NCBI GenBank assembly: GCA_030603665.1 | Contig: JAUVXJ010000009.1 | Coordinates: 118,955-182,954 of the forward strand | Direction: 5' to 3' | DNA from: Chloroflexota bacterium | Lineage (GTDB): Bacteria > Chloroflexota > Anaerolineae > UBA7937 > B3-Chlor | Length of the DNA stretch: 64,000 bases | The notes under the pieces: generated by a model | Databases searched by the model: none | Told to the model about the DNA's origin: nothing | What the model saw: only the letters and a program-made list of their open reading frames with translations | Program-made: the position numbers and the translations under genes | Shown: positions 8,700 to 16,901 of the stretch, one piece after another | Layout: each line of letters opens with the position of its first letter | Position numbering within the stretch: the stretch's first letter is position 1

Positions 8700-10364
8700 A
8701 TGGCAAAGGAAAAGGAAGCACCGAAGAAACTATCGCGAAGGGAGTTTGTCAAGGGCGCAACCGCTGGCGCTGCGGCGGCGGCTGGCGCGGGCGCATTGGC
8801 CAGTTGCGCCCCAGCCGCGGCCCCGGCCCCAACTACGGCTCCGGCGCCAACCACAGCACCTGCAGCCCCGGCACCTACTTCGGCCCCTGAGACGCCCGCT
8901 GCCCGTATAGAGACAGATGTCCTTGTCGTGGGCATGGGTTGGGCTGGCGGTGTAACGGCATTGCGAGCTGCAGAACAAGGGGTCGACGTAACCATTATTG
9001 ACAAGCAAGACAAAGGATGGTGGGTACCTGGTGGAGATCTGATCATATCAGGCCAATCCATACATATTGCTGGATTGAACGCAAGTGAGCTGTCCGAGGA
9101 AGAGCTCCGTAATGTATGTTACGACTGCACCGGAGGCAGAGCTATTCCTGCGATAATCGAGGCCTACGTGACGAACATTCATGCAGGCTTCGATTGGCTG
9201 GTGGAGAACGGTGTGGAGTTTCTGGAACCGGCAGGACAAGAGCGGACAATGGCACCGAAAAAGGAGGGTAGCTATTGGGGTGAAATAAAGCCCGGAGCGA
9301 TTTCTGATGCCGCAAACTACGGTGGCAAGAAGGTACCGGAGCAGCTACTTTCATTGTTTGAAGGAATGGGTGGGAAGGCGGTATACGGGACGAGAGCTGT
9401 CAAACTACTCACAGATGAGAAGCAAGAAGTAGTCGGAGTAATAGCGAAGGACAAGGATGGGCTATTCGAGATCAGGGCCAAGTCCGTGATACTCACCACC
9501 GGGGGGTTCGTTAGAAACCCCGAACTGAAAGTGAGGTACATGGGCCCGCAAGCAGACTTCTTGCTCCCTTATGTCAACCCTGGTGCAACCGGAGACGGTC
9601 TATTGATGGCCTTAGAGCTCGGTGCTGCTACGAGAACACTCAGCTATACGGGCTACTATCCTTGCATAAAGGACAGTATTTGGAACGAGGATCTTGGGGG
9701 GGCAAGCGTTCCCTTCGGGGAGGCTCTTGTGTTCAATGGGGATGGCGTCAGGCTTGCGGACGAGTCATATGAGCTAAAGGATTGGGGCGCCAGACTCATA
9801 GGTGGTGGGTATGGTCAGAGCACAGGGTTGGTCGTCTACGATAAGGTGATATACGAAGAAAAATACAAGGAACGGATTGACAAAATCATCGAGTGGGGTG
9901 GAACAGTATACACGGCTGATACACTCGAGGAACTCGCTGAAAAGGCCGGCGTGAACCTTCATATGGTCGTTGAAATCGAGGAGTTCAACAAGGCGGTTGA
10001 TGAAGGAAAGGTTGGGTATCTGAAGGTTCCGAAGAAAGCGGGCATCAACAAAATATCTACGCCGCCATTCTATGGTGCTCCCTTCGCATTTCGCCAAATA
10101 TCGACTATGGGCGGGTTGCGTACCAACGCTAAGGGCGAGGTATTAAGTTGCGGCGGGGATATTGGCGACCTTCAGAGTGCTGGGGATCCTATTCCCGGAC
10201 TCTACGCTGCTGGCAACGTAGCGCTCGGCACGGTGGGCGGGGGAATTGTGGGGGATCCTAGTACTGCTCACTATCACGGGCCTGCCTACATTGGCAATCT
10301 CTTGATCTGCTTGGTCTTCGGGCGACTAGCCGCTGAGAATGCCGCCGAGCGCGCTAAGACATAG
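8700..10364 (+). CDS. Tat-exported FAD-dependent reductase (fumarate reductase/flavocytochrome c-like), probable lipoprotein
   Basis: A 554-residue flavoprotein of the fumarate reductase/flavocytochrome c/ketosteroid dehydrogenase superfamily. A Tat motif (SRREFVKG, 12-19) is followed by a hydrophobic stretch ending in LASC at about 33-36, a lipobox, then an Ala/Pro/Thr linker to about 65. The FAD site is VVGMGWAGG, and the C-terminal FAD motif is LYAAGNV. It has no heme motifs, so electrons must come from another protein, most simply the 11-heme cytochrome upstream. The Arg of the HGxNRLGG motif that binds the dicarboxylate in fumarate reductases is not seen; the sequence there is YHGPAYIG. 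The substrate is therefore probably not fumarate. ATG 8700 has AAAGGAGG at ideal distance. An in-frame TTG at 8637, also with AAAGGAGG, would add 21 residues. Confidence 0.85.
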   Translation: MAKEKEAPKKLSRREFVKGATAGAAAAAGAGALASCAPAAAPAPTTAPAPTTAPAAPAPTSAPETPAARIETDVLVVGMGWAGGVTALRAAEQGVDVTIIDKQDKGWWVPGGDLIISGQSIHIAGLNASELSEEELRNVCYDCTGGRAIPAIIEAYVTNIHAGFDWLVENGVEFLEPAGQERTMAPKKEGSYWGEIKPGAISDAANYGGKKVPEQLLSLFEGMGGKAVYGTRAVKLLTDEKQEVVGVIAKDKDGLFEIRAKSVILTTGGFVRNPELKVRYMGPQADFLLPYVNPGATGDGLLMALELGAATRTLSYTGYYPCIKDSIWNEDLGGASVPFGEALVFNGDGVRLADESYELKDWGARLIGGGYGQSTGLVVYDKVIYEEKYKERIDKIIEWGGTVYTADTLEELAEKAGVNLHMVVEIEEFNKAVDEGKVGYLKVPKKAGINKISTPPFYGAPFAFRQISTMGGLRTNAKGEVLSCGGDIGDLQSAGDPIPGLYAAGNVALGTVGGGIVGDPSTAHYHGPAYIGNLLICLVFGRLAAENAAERAKT

Positions 10365-10378
10365 GCCACCGAGGCACC

Positions 10379-10440
10379 AGAGTTGCTAGCCTAGCAACTC
10401 TCAACGGGGGCGCCCGAGAAATCGGGCTCCCCCGTTCTTC
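10379..10440 (+). terminator. Double hairpin terminator after the flavin reductase
   Basis: The first hairpin is a perfect 10-base stem (10379-10388 with 10392-10401). It is followed by a longer stem (10403-10417 with 10422-10436, one C/T mismatch) with a GAAA loop and a short T-rich tail. Some readthrough to tatA is likely, since tatA starts at 10458. Confidence 0.75.
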
Positions 10441-10457
10441 AAACGGAGGTCAGAGTT

Positions 10458-10646
10458 ATGCCTCATTTGGGTGTGCCAGAACTCCTCATCATCTTGGTCA
10501 TCTTCATCCTGGTCTTTGGGGTGGGGAAGCTGCCCCAGATAGGCAAGGCTGTAGGCCAGGGGATAAGGGAGTTCAGAGAAGCCAGTCAGGGCCTGGGAGA
10601 GGAAGATATCTCAGAGGCCAGCTCTAGCAAGAGGGGCAAAGCCTAG
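10458..10646 (+). CDS. tatA: Twin-arginine translocase subunit TatA/E
   Basis: A 62-residue protein with the TatA plan: a short N-terminus, one membrane helix (about 6-22, [19 protein letters not shown]), a hinge FG-LP motif, then an amphipathic helix ([15 protein letters not shown]) and a charged tail. TatA forms the pore-like assembly that moves folded proteins across the membrane. A GGAGGT site precedes the ATG. It lies between two Tat substrates, the flavin reductase and the formate dehydrogenase large subunit. No tatC or tatB is seen in the window. Confidence 0.92.
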   Translation: MPHLGVPELLIILVIFILVFGVGKLPQIGKAVGQGIREFREASQGLGEEDISEASSSKRGKA

Positions 10647-10684
10647 CCGCCAGGCCTGAGGTAAAGACTTCTGGGCCGCTCCGG

Positions 10685-10714
10685 TCGACAAGCCAAATGG
10701 TCTCAGGGTATGAT
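10685..10714 (+). promoter_or_regulatory. Possible promoter for a small RNA
   Basis: TCGACA (10685-10690) and TATGAT (10709-10714) with an 18-base spacer. No reading frame follows before the strong terminator at 10864-10899. The match is moderate and could be chance. Confidence 0.3.
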
Positions 10715-10719
10715 AGAGG

Positions 10720-10899
10720 CACTGGCATAAACAGGTAGTCCTCAGCGCGGGAGCGGAGGTGGTTGCGTTTCGCTGCATCGGCGATCAGAACGCAGCAGCA
10801 GAGGAGCCCTGGGAGTAGCCCCGCAAGAGCGGTGAGTACCAACCGGCGAATAGAGGCTTACGTACGCGCCGAGACCCTCGGGTCTCGGCGCGTTTCTTT
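10720..10899 (+). ncRNA. Candidate small RNA of about 180 nt
   Basis: A non-coding stretch framed by a promoter-like sequence and a very strong terminator. Local pairing can be drawn: GCGTT/AACGC enclosing TCGC/GCGA near 10775-10805, and TCCTC with GAGGA across it. The length is similar to 6S RNA, but I could not establish the 6S fold, nor a tRNA, SRP RNA or tmRNA. It could equally be the untranslated 3' end of tatA. Confidence 0.28.
10864..10899 (+). terminator. Strong rho-independent terminator
   Basis: A perfect 13-base stem (10864-10876 with 10881-10893) with a CTCG loop, followed by TTCTTT. It separates tatA and the candidate small RNA from the hypC transcript. Confidence 0.85.
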
Positions 10900-11068
10900 G
10901 TTCTGCTCAACCCCAGGCGCTTGCCGCCTACGTGAGGTCCTCATTGTCGGGTCCGGATTCTCCCCCTTGAACTTGACAGGTAGTCGCTAGTCATCGCAGC
11001 ACATCCCCAGTTCTGGCTCAATACAGATCTCCTACCAGGCGCGTTGCGCGGCGTGCCCATGGGTCGAC

Positions 11069-11097
11069 TTGACAGCATCGGCGGAGAATGCTATATT
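11069..11097 (+). promoter_or_regulatory. Near-consensus promoter upstream of hypC
   Basis: TTGACA (11069-11074) and TATATT (11092-11097), 17-base spacer. The transcript would start near 11104 and carry a leader of about 170 bases before hypC. I recognise no known riboswitch in that leader. Confidence 0.65.
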
Positions 11098-11275
11098 CCT
11101 GCGCGGTTTGGGTGGGTACGAGGGCAAGTCGCGCTCGAGGGGCGTGAGTTCGCGCTGTGCCGACTCTGGCCTCGGGCGAGTGCCATGAAGCCCGCTGCTG
11201 CTGGCCATCGGCTTGCGGCTCCAGCGATCCCGGTGCGGTGCCATTACCCGCGCCATGAATGAGGAACTTTGATAG

Positions 11276-11503
11276 ATGTGCCTTGCCATTCCAGCGCAGA
11301 TAGTCTCCATTACCGGGTTGGAGGCGGAGGTTGAAATCGGCACCATCCGCCGCACTATCAGTCTATGGCTCACCCCCGAGGCAGAGGTGGGCCAGTACGT
11401 GTACTTGCACGCCGGATACGCGATCAGTGTGCTCGACAAAGAGGAAGCAGAGGAGAGCCTACGCCTGTTGCGTACTCTGGCGGAGAGCTACCCTGAGACC
11501 TAG
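11276..11503 (+). CDS. hypC: HypC/HupF-family metallocluster chaperone
   Basis: A 75-residue protein beginning MCLAIPAQI. The MCLAIP start with Cys2 is the signature of HypC, the chaperone that with HypD carries the Fe(CN)2CO unit to [NiFe] hydrogenases. The beta-barrel pattern and length match the family (75-95 residues). No hypA, B, D, E, F or hydrogenase genes lie in the window, so it is an orphan here; a full set may be elsewhere. It lies upstream of the formate dehydrogenase operon but has its own promoter. Whether it serves hydrogenase or another enzyme cannot be told from this sequence. Confidence 0.88.
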   Translation: MCLAIPAQIVSITGLEAEVEIGTIRRTISLWLTPEAEVGQYVYLHAGYAISVLDKEEAEESLRLLRTLAESYPET

Positions 11504-11598
11504 TCGCCGAATCTGGCCGGTGATCGGTCTGCTACAGGAGGCGTAGCGGGCTAGGGCGGCAGACGCAAGAAGGCCCCATCCGGATGTTTGATCGATAC

Positions 11599-11627
11599 TT
11601 GACAACCAGTGTCAGTTTGACTATAAT
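11599..11627 (+). promoter_or_regulatory. Consensus sigma70 promoter for the formate dehydrogenase operon
   Basis: An exact consensus: TTGACA (11599-11604), 17 bases, TATAAT (11622-11627). The start would be near 11634, giving a leader of about 133 bases before fdhA. Confidence 0.8.
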
Positions 11628-11641
11628 AGTCGGTTGGGAAT

Positions 11642-11707
11642 TAGCCCATTCTGGCTAGTCCAACGATAGTTGGCGCAGATGTGCCGGAATCCGAAGGGGG
11701 GTGATTC
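11642..11707 (+). promoter_or_regulatory. Structured 5' leader of the formate dehydrogenase operon
   Basis: Four short hairpins follow one another: 11642-11646 with 11653-11657; 11660-11664 with 11669-11673; 11672-11676 with 11681-11685; and 11687-11691 with 11703-11707. The second and third share two bases, so they may compete. No known riboswitch class (including the Moco element) is recognised. It may be a regulatory leader or simply a stable one. Confidence 0.35.
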
Positions 11708-11766
11708 ACGACGCAGTTTGTCTTGTTGTCCCTAACTCACAAACTCACGGGAGGTGAATCGAGAGT

Positions 11767-14700
11767 ATGCTTGAGATTAGCAGAAGACAGTTCCTGAAGG
11801 GGTCAGGAGTGAGCACAGGTGCTCTTCTTCTACCTCCGATGGTGCCTGGGCGCCAGGAGGTACCGACCTTCGCGCTGCACAAGAAGGTCGGCGAGGCGCG
11901 AACCATTTGCCCATATTGCTCTTGCGGGTGTGGTTTGCTGATCGCGACGGATAGCACGGGGCACATCATCAACTCTGAGGGCGATCCGGATCACCCCAAC
12001 AACCGGGGAGCGCTGGACCCCAAATCGATTTCCGTGCGCCAGTTGTCCACCAGCCCTCACCGACTGAGCAAGGTGATGCGTAGGGCACCAGGCGCGTCGG
12101 AGTGGGAGGAGATGACGTGGGAGGAGGCTATTCCCCTCGTCGCTCGCAGGATCAAGGACACACGTGATGACACGTTCCAGACCACGGATGATAATGGGGT
12201 CACCGTCAATCGAACGAACGGCATAGCCTTCATCGGCGGTGCGGCGAACAACGACGAGGACTGCTACATCGCGGTCAAGCTCGCTCGCGCGCTGGGCCTG
12301 GTGTACATCGAACACCAGGCACGTATATGACACTCCGCGACGGTGGCCGGTCTCGGCCCCACATACGGACGCGGAGCGATGACCAACCAGTGGAGGGATC
12401 TCAAGAACAGTGACGTCGTGCTGGTTTGCGGCGCCAACCCCTCCGAGAACCATCCGGCGTCGATGTTTCACATCAACAAGGCGCGTGACGAGAGGGGCGC
12501 CAAGTTGATCGTGGTTGACCCTCGTTTTACGCGCACAGCCTCTACGGCAGAAATCTATGCCCCCCTGCGTAGTGGCACTGACATCGCCTTCTACGGCGGT
12601 TTGATGAATTACGTCATGGAGAACAACCTCTATCACGAGGAGTATGTGGTCAACTTCACCAATGCCTCCTTCCTCATCGATGAGGGGTTCCAGGGGCCGG
12701 TTGACCTGGATGGCTACTACTCCGGTTTCAATGCGGAGACGCAAAGCTACGACAAGAGCACCTGGGCCTATCAGACCAACGGGGACGGCAACGTTCTGCG
12801 GGATGAGACGCTACAGGATCCGAGCTGTGTGTACCAGCTTCTCAAGAAGCACTACGCGCGGTACACCATTGAGATGGTGGAAAGTGTCTGTGGCATGCCT
12901 CGGGACAAGTTCCTGGAGGTGGCACAGGCTTTTGCCGCTACTGGTGCCCCGGAGAAGACCGGCACCATCATGTACGCCATGGGTGGCACGCAGCACACCG
13001 TCGGGACACAGAACGTGCGCGCCCTGGCCATGGTCCAGCTCCTGCTGGGCAACACAGGTCGGCCCGGAGGCGGTGTCAATGCTCTGCGAGGCGAGTCCAA
13101 CGTGCAGGGTTCCACGGACATGGCCATACTGTTCCACATCATACCGGCGTATATGGCCACGCCCAATGCGGCCAAGCACAAGGATCTTGCGGAGTATCTG
13201 GAGAAGGAGACGCCGTCCGGCGGCTACTGGGTTAACAAGCCCAAGTTCCTCGTCAGCCTGCTCAAAGCCTGGTGGGGAGAGAGCGCCACGGCCCGCAACG
13301 ATTTTGCTTTCGACTATCTGCCCAAGATCAGCGGCGGCATAGACACATACGCCTGGATCGCCATGTTCCATGCCATAAATGAGGGCACGGTGAAGGGTCT
13401 GTGGGTCATGGGGCAGAACCCAGCGGTGGGCGGCCCCAACGCACGGTTCGAGAAGAAGGCGCTGGAGAAGCTGGATTGGATGGTGGTGCAGGAGATCGCA
13501 CCTACGGCGACCACCGACTTCTGGCGGGCGCCCGATGTGGACCCAGCGTCGATTCAGACCGAGGTTTTCCTGCTGCCAGCGGCCGATGCCATGGAAAAGG
13601 AAGGCACCATCGTGACCAGCGGTCGCCTGATCCAGTACCGGCCCAAGGTAGCTGAGCCCCCGGGACAGGCCATGGGCGATATCGAGATGATGGACCTCAT
13701 ATACCGAGATCTCGCCAAGCTGTACGAGGCAGAAGGCGGAGCGCTGCCCGAGGCCGTGCTGGGACTGAACTGGTCCCATGGCGCTGATTTCGAGAAGATA
13801 TGCCAGGAGATCAACGGCTACTGGACCGAGGAGGTCACTGACGACGACGGAAACGTCGTCGGCACGGCTGGTGAGATGGTCGCCAATTTCACCAAGCTGA
13901 AGGACGACGGGTCCACCGCCTGCGGCAACTGGATCTATTCTGGCTACTGGGTTCCGGCGGATGATGGAGATGGGAACATGGTCACTGCCAGCAAGCGACG
14001 GGGTCAGAAGGACCCTGGTGACCTGGGAATGAACCCGTATTGGGGCTTCTCCTGGCCTGTCAACCGCCGCATTATTTACAACCGCTGCTCGGCGGACAGC
14101 AAGGGCAACCCCTGGTCTGAGGACAAGGCCCTCATCTGGTGGGACGCTGCGGAGGAGAAATGGACGGGATACGATGTCCCTGACTTCTCCAAGACCAAGG
14201 GCCCAGGGGACGCAGGTTTCAATGACCCCTTCATCATGCTGCCCGAGGGCAAGGGCAGGATCTTCGGCGTCAGGAACGAGGGGCCTTTCCCGGAGCACTA
14301 CGAACCGCTGGAGTCGCCGGTGACCAACGCGCTGTCCTCGGTGCAGTTCAACCCAGTGGTCAAGCGGTGGGACGTGGATAGCGGCCAGGACGTGGGTGAC
14401 AACATCGGGACCTCCGATCAGTTCCCCATCGTGTGCAGCACCTACCGATTGTGTGAGCACTGGCAGGCGGGCGGCATGTCCGTCTGGCTACCGTGGTTGG
14501 CGGAGACTCAGCCCGAGACGTTCGTGGAGATGAGCCCGGAGCTGGCCCAGGAGAAGGGGATCGCCAACGGTGAGCGAGTTATCGTCAGCTCAGCCCGCGG
14601 CGAGATCGAGGTAGTCGCCATGGTGACTGCTCGCTTCAAGCCGTTCGCGGTGAATGGCAAGACGGTGCACCAGGTGGGCATTCCCTGGCACTTCAGCTGG

Positions 14701-14814
14701 CAGGGATTGGCCAAAGGCGGCACCGCCAACTTCCTCACTCCTCACGTGGGCGATGGAAACACGGGGATCCCGGAGTACAAGGCCTTCCTCGTGGACGTCA
14801 GAAAGGCGGTGTGA
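11767..14814 (+). CDS. fdhA: Formate dehydrogenase catalytic subunit, selenocysteine-containing, Tat-exported
   Basis: A molybdopterin enzyme of the FdnG/FdoG type, 1015 residues, that oxidises formate to CO2 outside the cytoplasmic membrane. The frame has one internal TGA at 12328-12330 (residue 188), within QARI-U-HSATVAGLGPT; E. coli FdnG has selenocysteine at this place, so it is read as Sec. A SECIS hairpin follows directly. A Tat motif (SRRQFLKG) lies at residues 5-12. The N-terminal [4Fe-4S] motif is C48-x2-C51-x3-C55 with an extra C53. The usual fourth Cys (GxLCPKG) is Asp84 here (GALDPKS). The cofactor-domain motifs and the C-terminal molydopterin dinucleotide-binding domain (about 860-1010) are intact. 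It is co-transcribed with the Fe-S and membrane subunits. Confidence 0.95.
12328..12368 (+). promoter_or_regulatory. Sec UGA codon and bacterial SECIS hairpin
   Basis: The UGA is followed by a stem-loop (GTGGCCG around 12343-12349 pairing with CGGCC..CAC around 12354-12362, two-base bulge) whose loop carries GGUCU at 12349-12353. In E. coli fdhF the GGUCU loop that SelB binds also begins 18 bases after the UGA; the spacing here is identical. selA, selB, selC and selD are not in this window and must be elsewhere. Confidence 0.85.
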
Positions 14815-14816
14815 CA

Positions 14817-15611
14817 ATGGCGAACGCGATGCTCATAGACGAATCCAGATGCATGGCGTGCCGCGGGTGCCAGGTGGCATGCAAACAATGGAATGACAAC
14901 CCGGCTGAGGAAACCCATAACTGGGGCAGCTACGAGAACCCGCCCGAGCTGTCAGCCATCACCTGGACAAAGATCAAATTCACCGAGAAGAAGGAGGGCG
15001 ATGAGGTCAAGTGGCTCTTCTTGAAGCAGGGCTGTATGCACTGCACCGAGGCCAGCTGTGAGGCGGTCTGCCCTACGGGGGCTATTAGCCACCAGGGGCA
15101 GTACGTGCTCGTAGATCAGGAATGGTGCATAGGGTGCGGATACTGCGTGGCGGCCTGTCCTTTCGATGCTATCCACTCGATCTTCGAGTCGGAAGACGGA
15201 GGGGAGCAGAAGGCCACTGCCAGAAAGTGCGTTTTCTGTGTAGACCGGACCACTAACGATCTGCCGCCGGCGTGCGTGAAGACGTGCCCGGCCAATGCTC
15301 TGGGCTGGGGCGATCGCGATGCGATGCTCGCCAAAGCGAAGGAGCGCGTCGGGGTCTTGCAGGCTAGCGGATTCCCGAAAGCCAACCTGTATGGAGAGCA
15401 CGAACTAGGCGGACTGCATCGCCTGTATGTGCTCGTTGATAGGCCTTCTGCCTACGGCCTGCCTGACGCGCCAAAGCATGCTACGTCCACGGTAGGCGCT
15501 CAGTGGCTGAGCGGGATTGTGACCGCTGGCGTTGTGGCTGCGGTGCCCTTCTGGTTGCTGTTCAAGCGCCAGCGAGCCAAGGAAGCCAGCGAAGGAGGTG
15601 AAGGACAATGA
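14817..15611 (+). CDS. fdhB: Formate dehydrogenase iron-sulfur subunit
   Basis: A 264-residue ferredoxin-like electron-transfer subunit. Four cysteine groups typical of the FdnH/DmsB/NrfC family are visible: CMACRGCQVAC near the start, CMHCTEASCEAVCP, CIGCGYCVAACP, and CVFCVDRTT with CVKTCP. These should hold four [4Fe-4S] clusters that carry electrons from the catalytic subunit to the membrane. A C-terminal membrane helix (about 229-248) and basic tail anchor it. ATG 14817 follows the fdhA stop by two bases; a GTG at 14811 overlapping that stop is an alternative. Its end overlaps the start of the membrane subunit by four bases. Confidence 0.93.
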   Translation: MANAMLIDESRCMACRGCQVACKQWNDNPAEETHNWGSYENPPELSAITWTKIKFTEKKEGDEVKWLFLKQGCMHCTEASCEAVCPTGAISHQGQYVLVDQEWCIGCGYCVAACPFDAIHSIFESEDGGEQKATARKCVFCVDRTTNDLPPACVKTCPANALGWGDRDAMLAKAKERVGVLQASGFPKANLYGEHELGGLHRLYVLVDRPSAYGLPDAPKHATSTVGAQWLSGIVTAGVVAAVPFWLLFKRQRAKEASEGGEGQ

Positions 15612-16558
15612 CGCTGACCTGGAAATGGGAGCTGGTGATCTACCTCTGGATAGCCGGAATTGCGGGAGGTGCGTTCTTCACGGCTTTCCTCATCGATCGT
15701 TTCACGGGGCGCAAGCACGAGCAGTTGCCTAAGATAGCGGTGTTCACGAGCGTCCCTCTGGTGTTGTTGGGTTCGTTGTTGCTGGTATTTGACCTGGGTG
15801 AGCAGCTTCGTGCCTGGCACCTATTCACCAGGTTCAGAGTGAGCTCACCGATGTCCATGGGAAGCTGGATCCTGCTGCTCTTCGCCTTGAACGGCGTGGT
15901 GATGATCGCGCTTTGGTGGTCCAAGAGCTTTGAGCCATCAGAGGCGAAGCCCACTGTGCTCTCACGGGTTGCCAGGGTGATTCGCCCAGCGGCGGCCGTG
16001 GTGGGCATACTCTCCTGGATCGAGTTCGCGCTGGCGGTGCTGCTCATCGCTTACACAGGTGTGCTGTTGAGCGCCACCAATCAGCCGATGTGGTCGGGGA
16101 TCTTGCTGTTGCCAGCCCTGTTTGTGGCTTCGGCCATTTCCACGGGGATGGCATTGCTGGTACTGGTTCTGAGGACCGGGTTGGGCAGGCTGCTGAACCA
16201 TCTGTTCGGTGGCAAAGGCGAGCCTATCCCGAGCGAGACGATGCACACCATGGGGATCGCCAGCATTGCGCTGGGGATCATAGAGATCGTGGTGTTGGTC
16301 GGCTACATAGTGTGGCTGGCGTTCTTCTCCGGTGCGGCCGGCGCCGCAGCGGTGGCAGTGCTGCTCACAGGCCCCATGAGCCTCATCTTCTGGGGCGGCG
16401 TGGTGTTGGTGGGCCTGGTCATTCCGCTCGTGCTGGAGGTCGTGTCTGCGAGGGGCAAAGAGGCGGTGGTTGGCTCTGTGCTAGCCTCGGCTTCCTTGAT
16501 CCTTCTGGGCGGACTCTTCCTACGGGCGGCGGTGCTGCTCGGCGGTCAGATGGTCTGA
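15608..16558 (+). CDS. NrfD/PsrC-type membrane subunit of formate dehydrogenase
   Basis: A 316-residue polytopic protein with about eight to nine hydrophobic helices. The start (WELVIYLWIAGIAGGAFF) matches the NrfD/PsrC quinone-interacting family. It replaces the cytochrome b556 subunit (FdnI) of the E. coli enzyme and, being NrfD-like, should exchange electrons with menaquinone without heme. It is translationally coupled to fdhB (ATGA overlap) and ends at a strong terminator. The direction of quinone chemistry is not shown by the sequence, but a formate-to-menaquinone oxidase is most likely. Confidence 0.9.
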   Translation: MTLTWKWELVIYLWIAGIAGGAFFTAFLIDRFTGRKHEQLPKIAVFTSVPLVLLGSLLLVFDLGEQLRAWHLFTRFRVSSPMSMGSWILLLFALNGVVMIALWWSKSFEPSEAKPTVLSRVARVIRPAAAVVGILSWIEFALAVLLIAYTGVLLSATNQPMWSGILLLPALFVASAISTGMALLVLVLRTGLGRLLNHLFGGKGEPIPSETMHTMGIASIALGIIEIVVLVGYIVWLAFFSGAAGAAAVAVLLTGPMSLIFWGGVVLVGLVIPLVLEVVSARGKEAVVGSVLASASLILLGGLFLRAAVLLGGQMV

Positions 16559-16608
16559 AAGGACCCCCGCCGGAGCAAGTGGCAGCCGGACCGGATTAGC
16601 GGAAGGCG

Positions 16609-16643
16609 GCAGGCCAGGGATAGACTCCCTGGCCTGCTTTTTT
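16609..16643 (+). terminator. Rho-independent terminator of the formate dehydrogenase operon
   Basis: A perfect 12-base stem (16609-16620 with 16626-16637), a TAGAC loop and six Ts. Confidence 0.92.
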
Positions 16644-16806
16644 GTGTGGAGCGTAGCCTCCATCAGGAGGCGCCGGGCTTGACTACCACCGCGGTTTCAG
16701 GTTGCAGACGGCCAATCCCCCACCACTTGCGACCTCCTCGCCTTCGCGGGCGCTTCTCTCCTCCGTAGAGGTGGTCCCGATGACTAGGTTCGCGAGCCAA
16801 ACCCCG

Positions 16807-16835
16807 TTGACAGCCGGCCCGTCTTGCGGTATACT
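16807..16835 (+). promoter_or_regulatory. Sigma70-type promoter for prpE
   Basis: TTGACA (16807-16812), 17 bases, TATACT (16830-16835). The expected start is near 16842, about 60 bases before the preferred ATG at 16902. Confidence 0.7.
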
Positions 16836-16901
16836 TAGTGCTGTCTCTCCTACAATACCGCGTAGCATCTGTTTATGGCCTATCCTGGCATGGGAGACCC
16901 G

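Noticed and set aside
10647..11275. tRNA-Sec (selC) or another tRNA near the Sec-containing gene
   Set aside because: No T-arm motif, CCA end or acceptor pairing can be found; no tRNA was recognised anywhere in the window.
12328..12330. fdhA as a pseudogene broken by TGA
   Set aside because: The position is the Sec site of the family and a SECIS-like loop follows at the correct distance.
12811..14460. A 549-codon open frame antisense to the formate dehydrogenase gene
   Set aside because: It mirrors the codon pattern of fdhA in a GC-rich sequence, has no ribosome site or family motif, and the sense strand is a clear molybdoenzyme.
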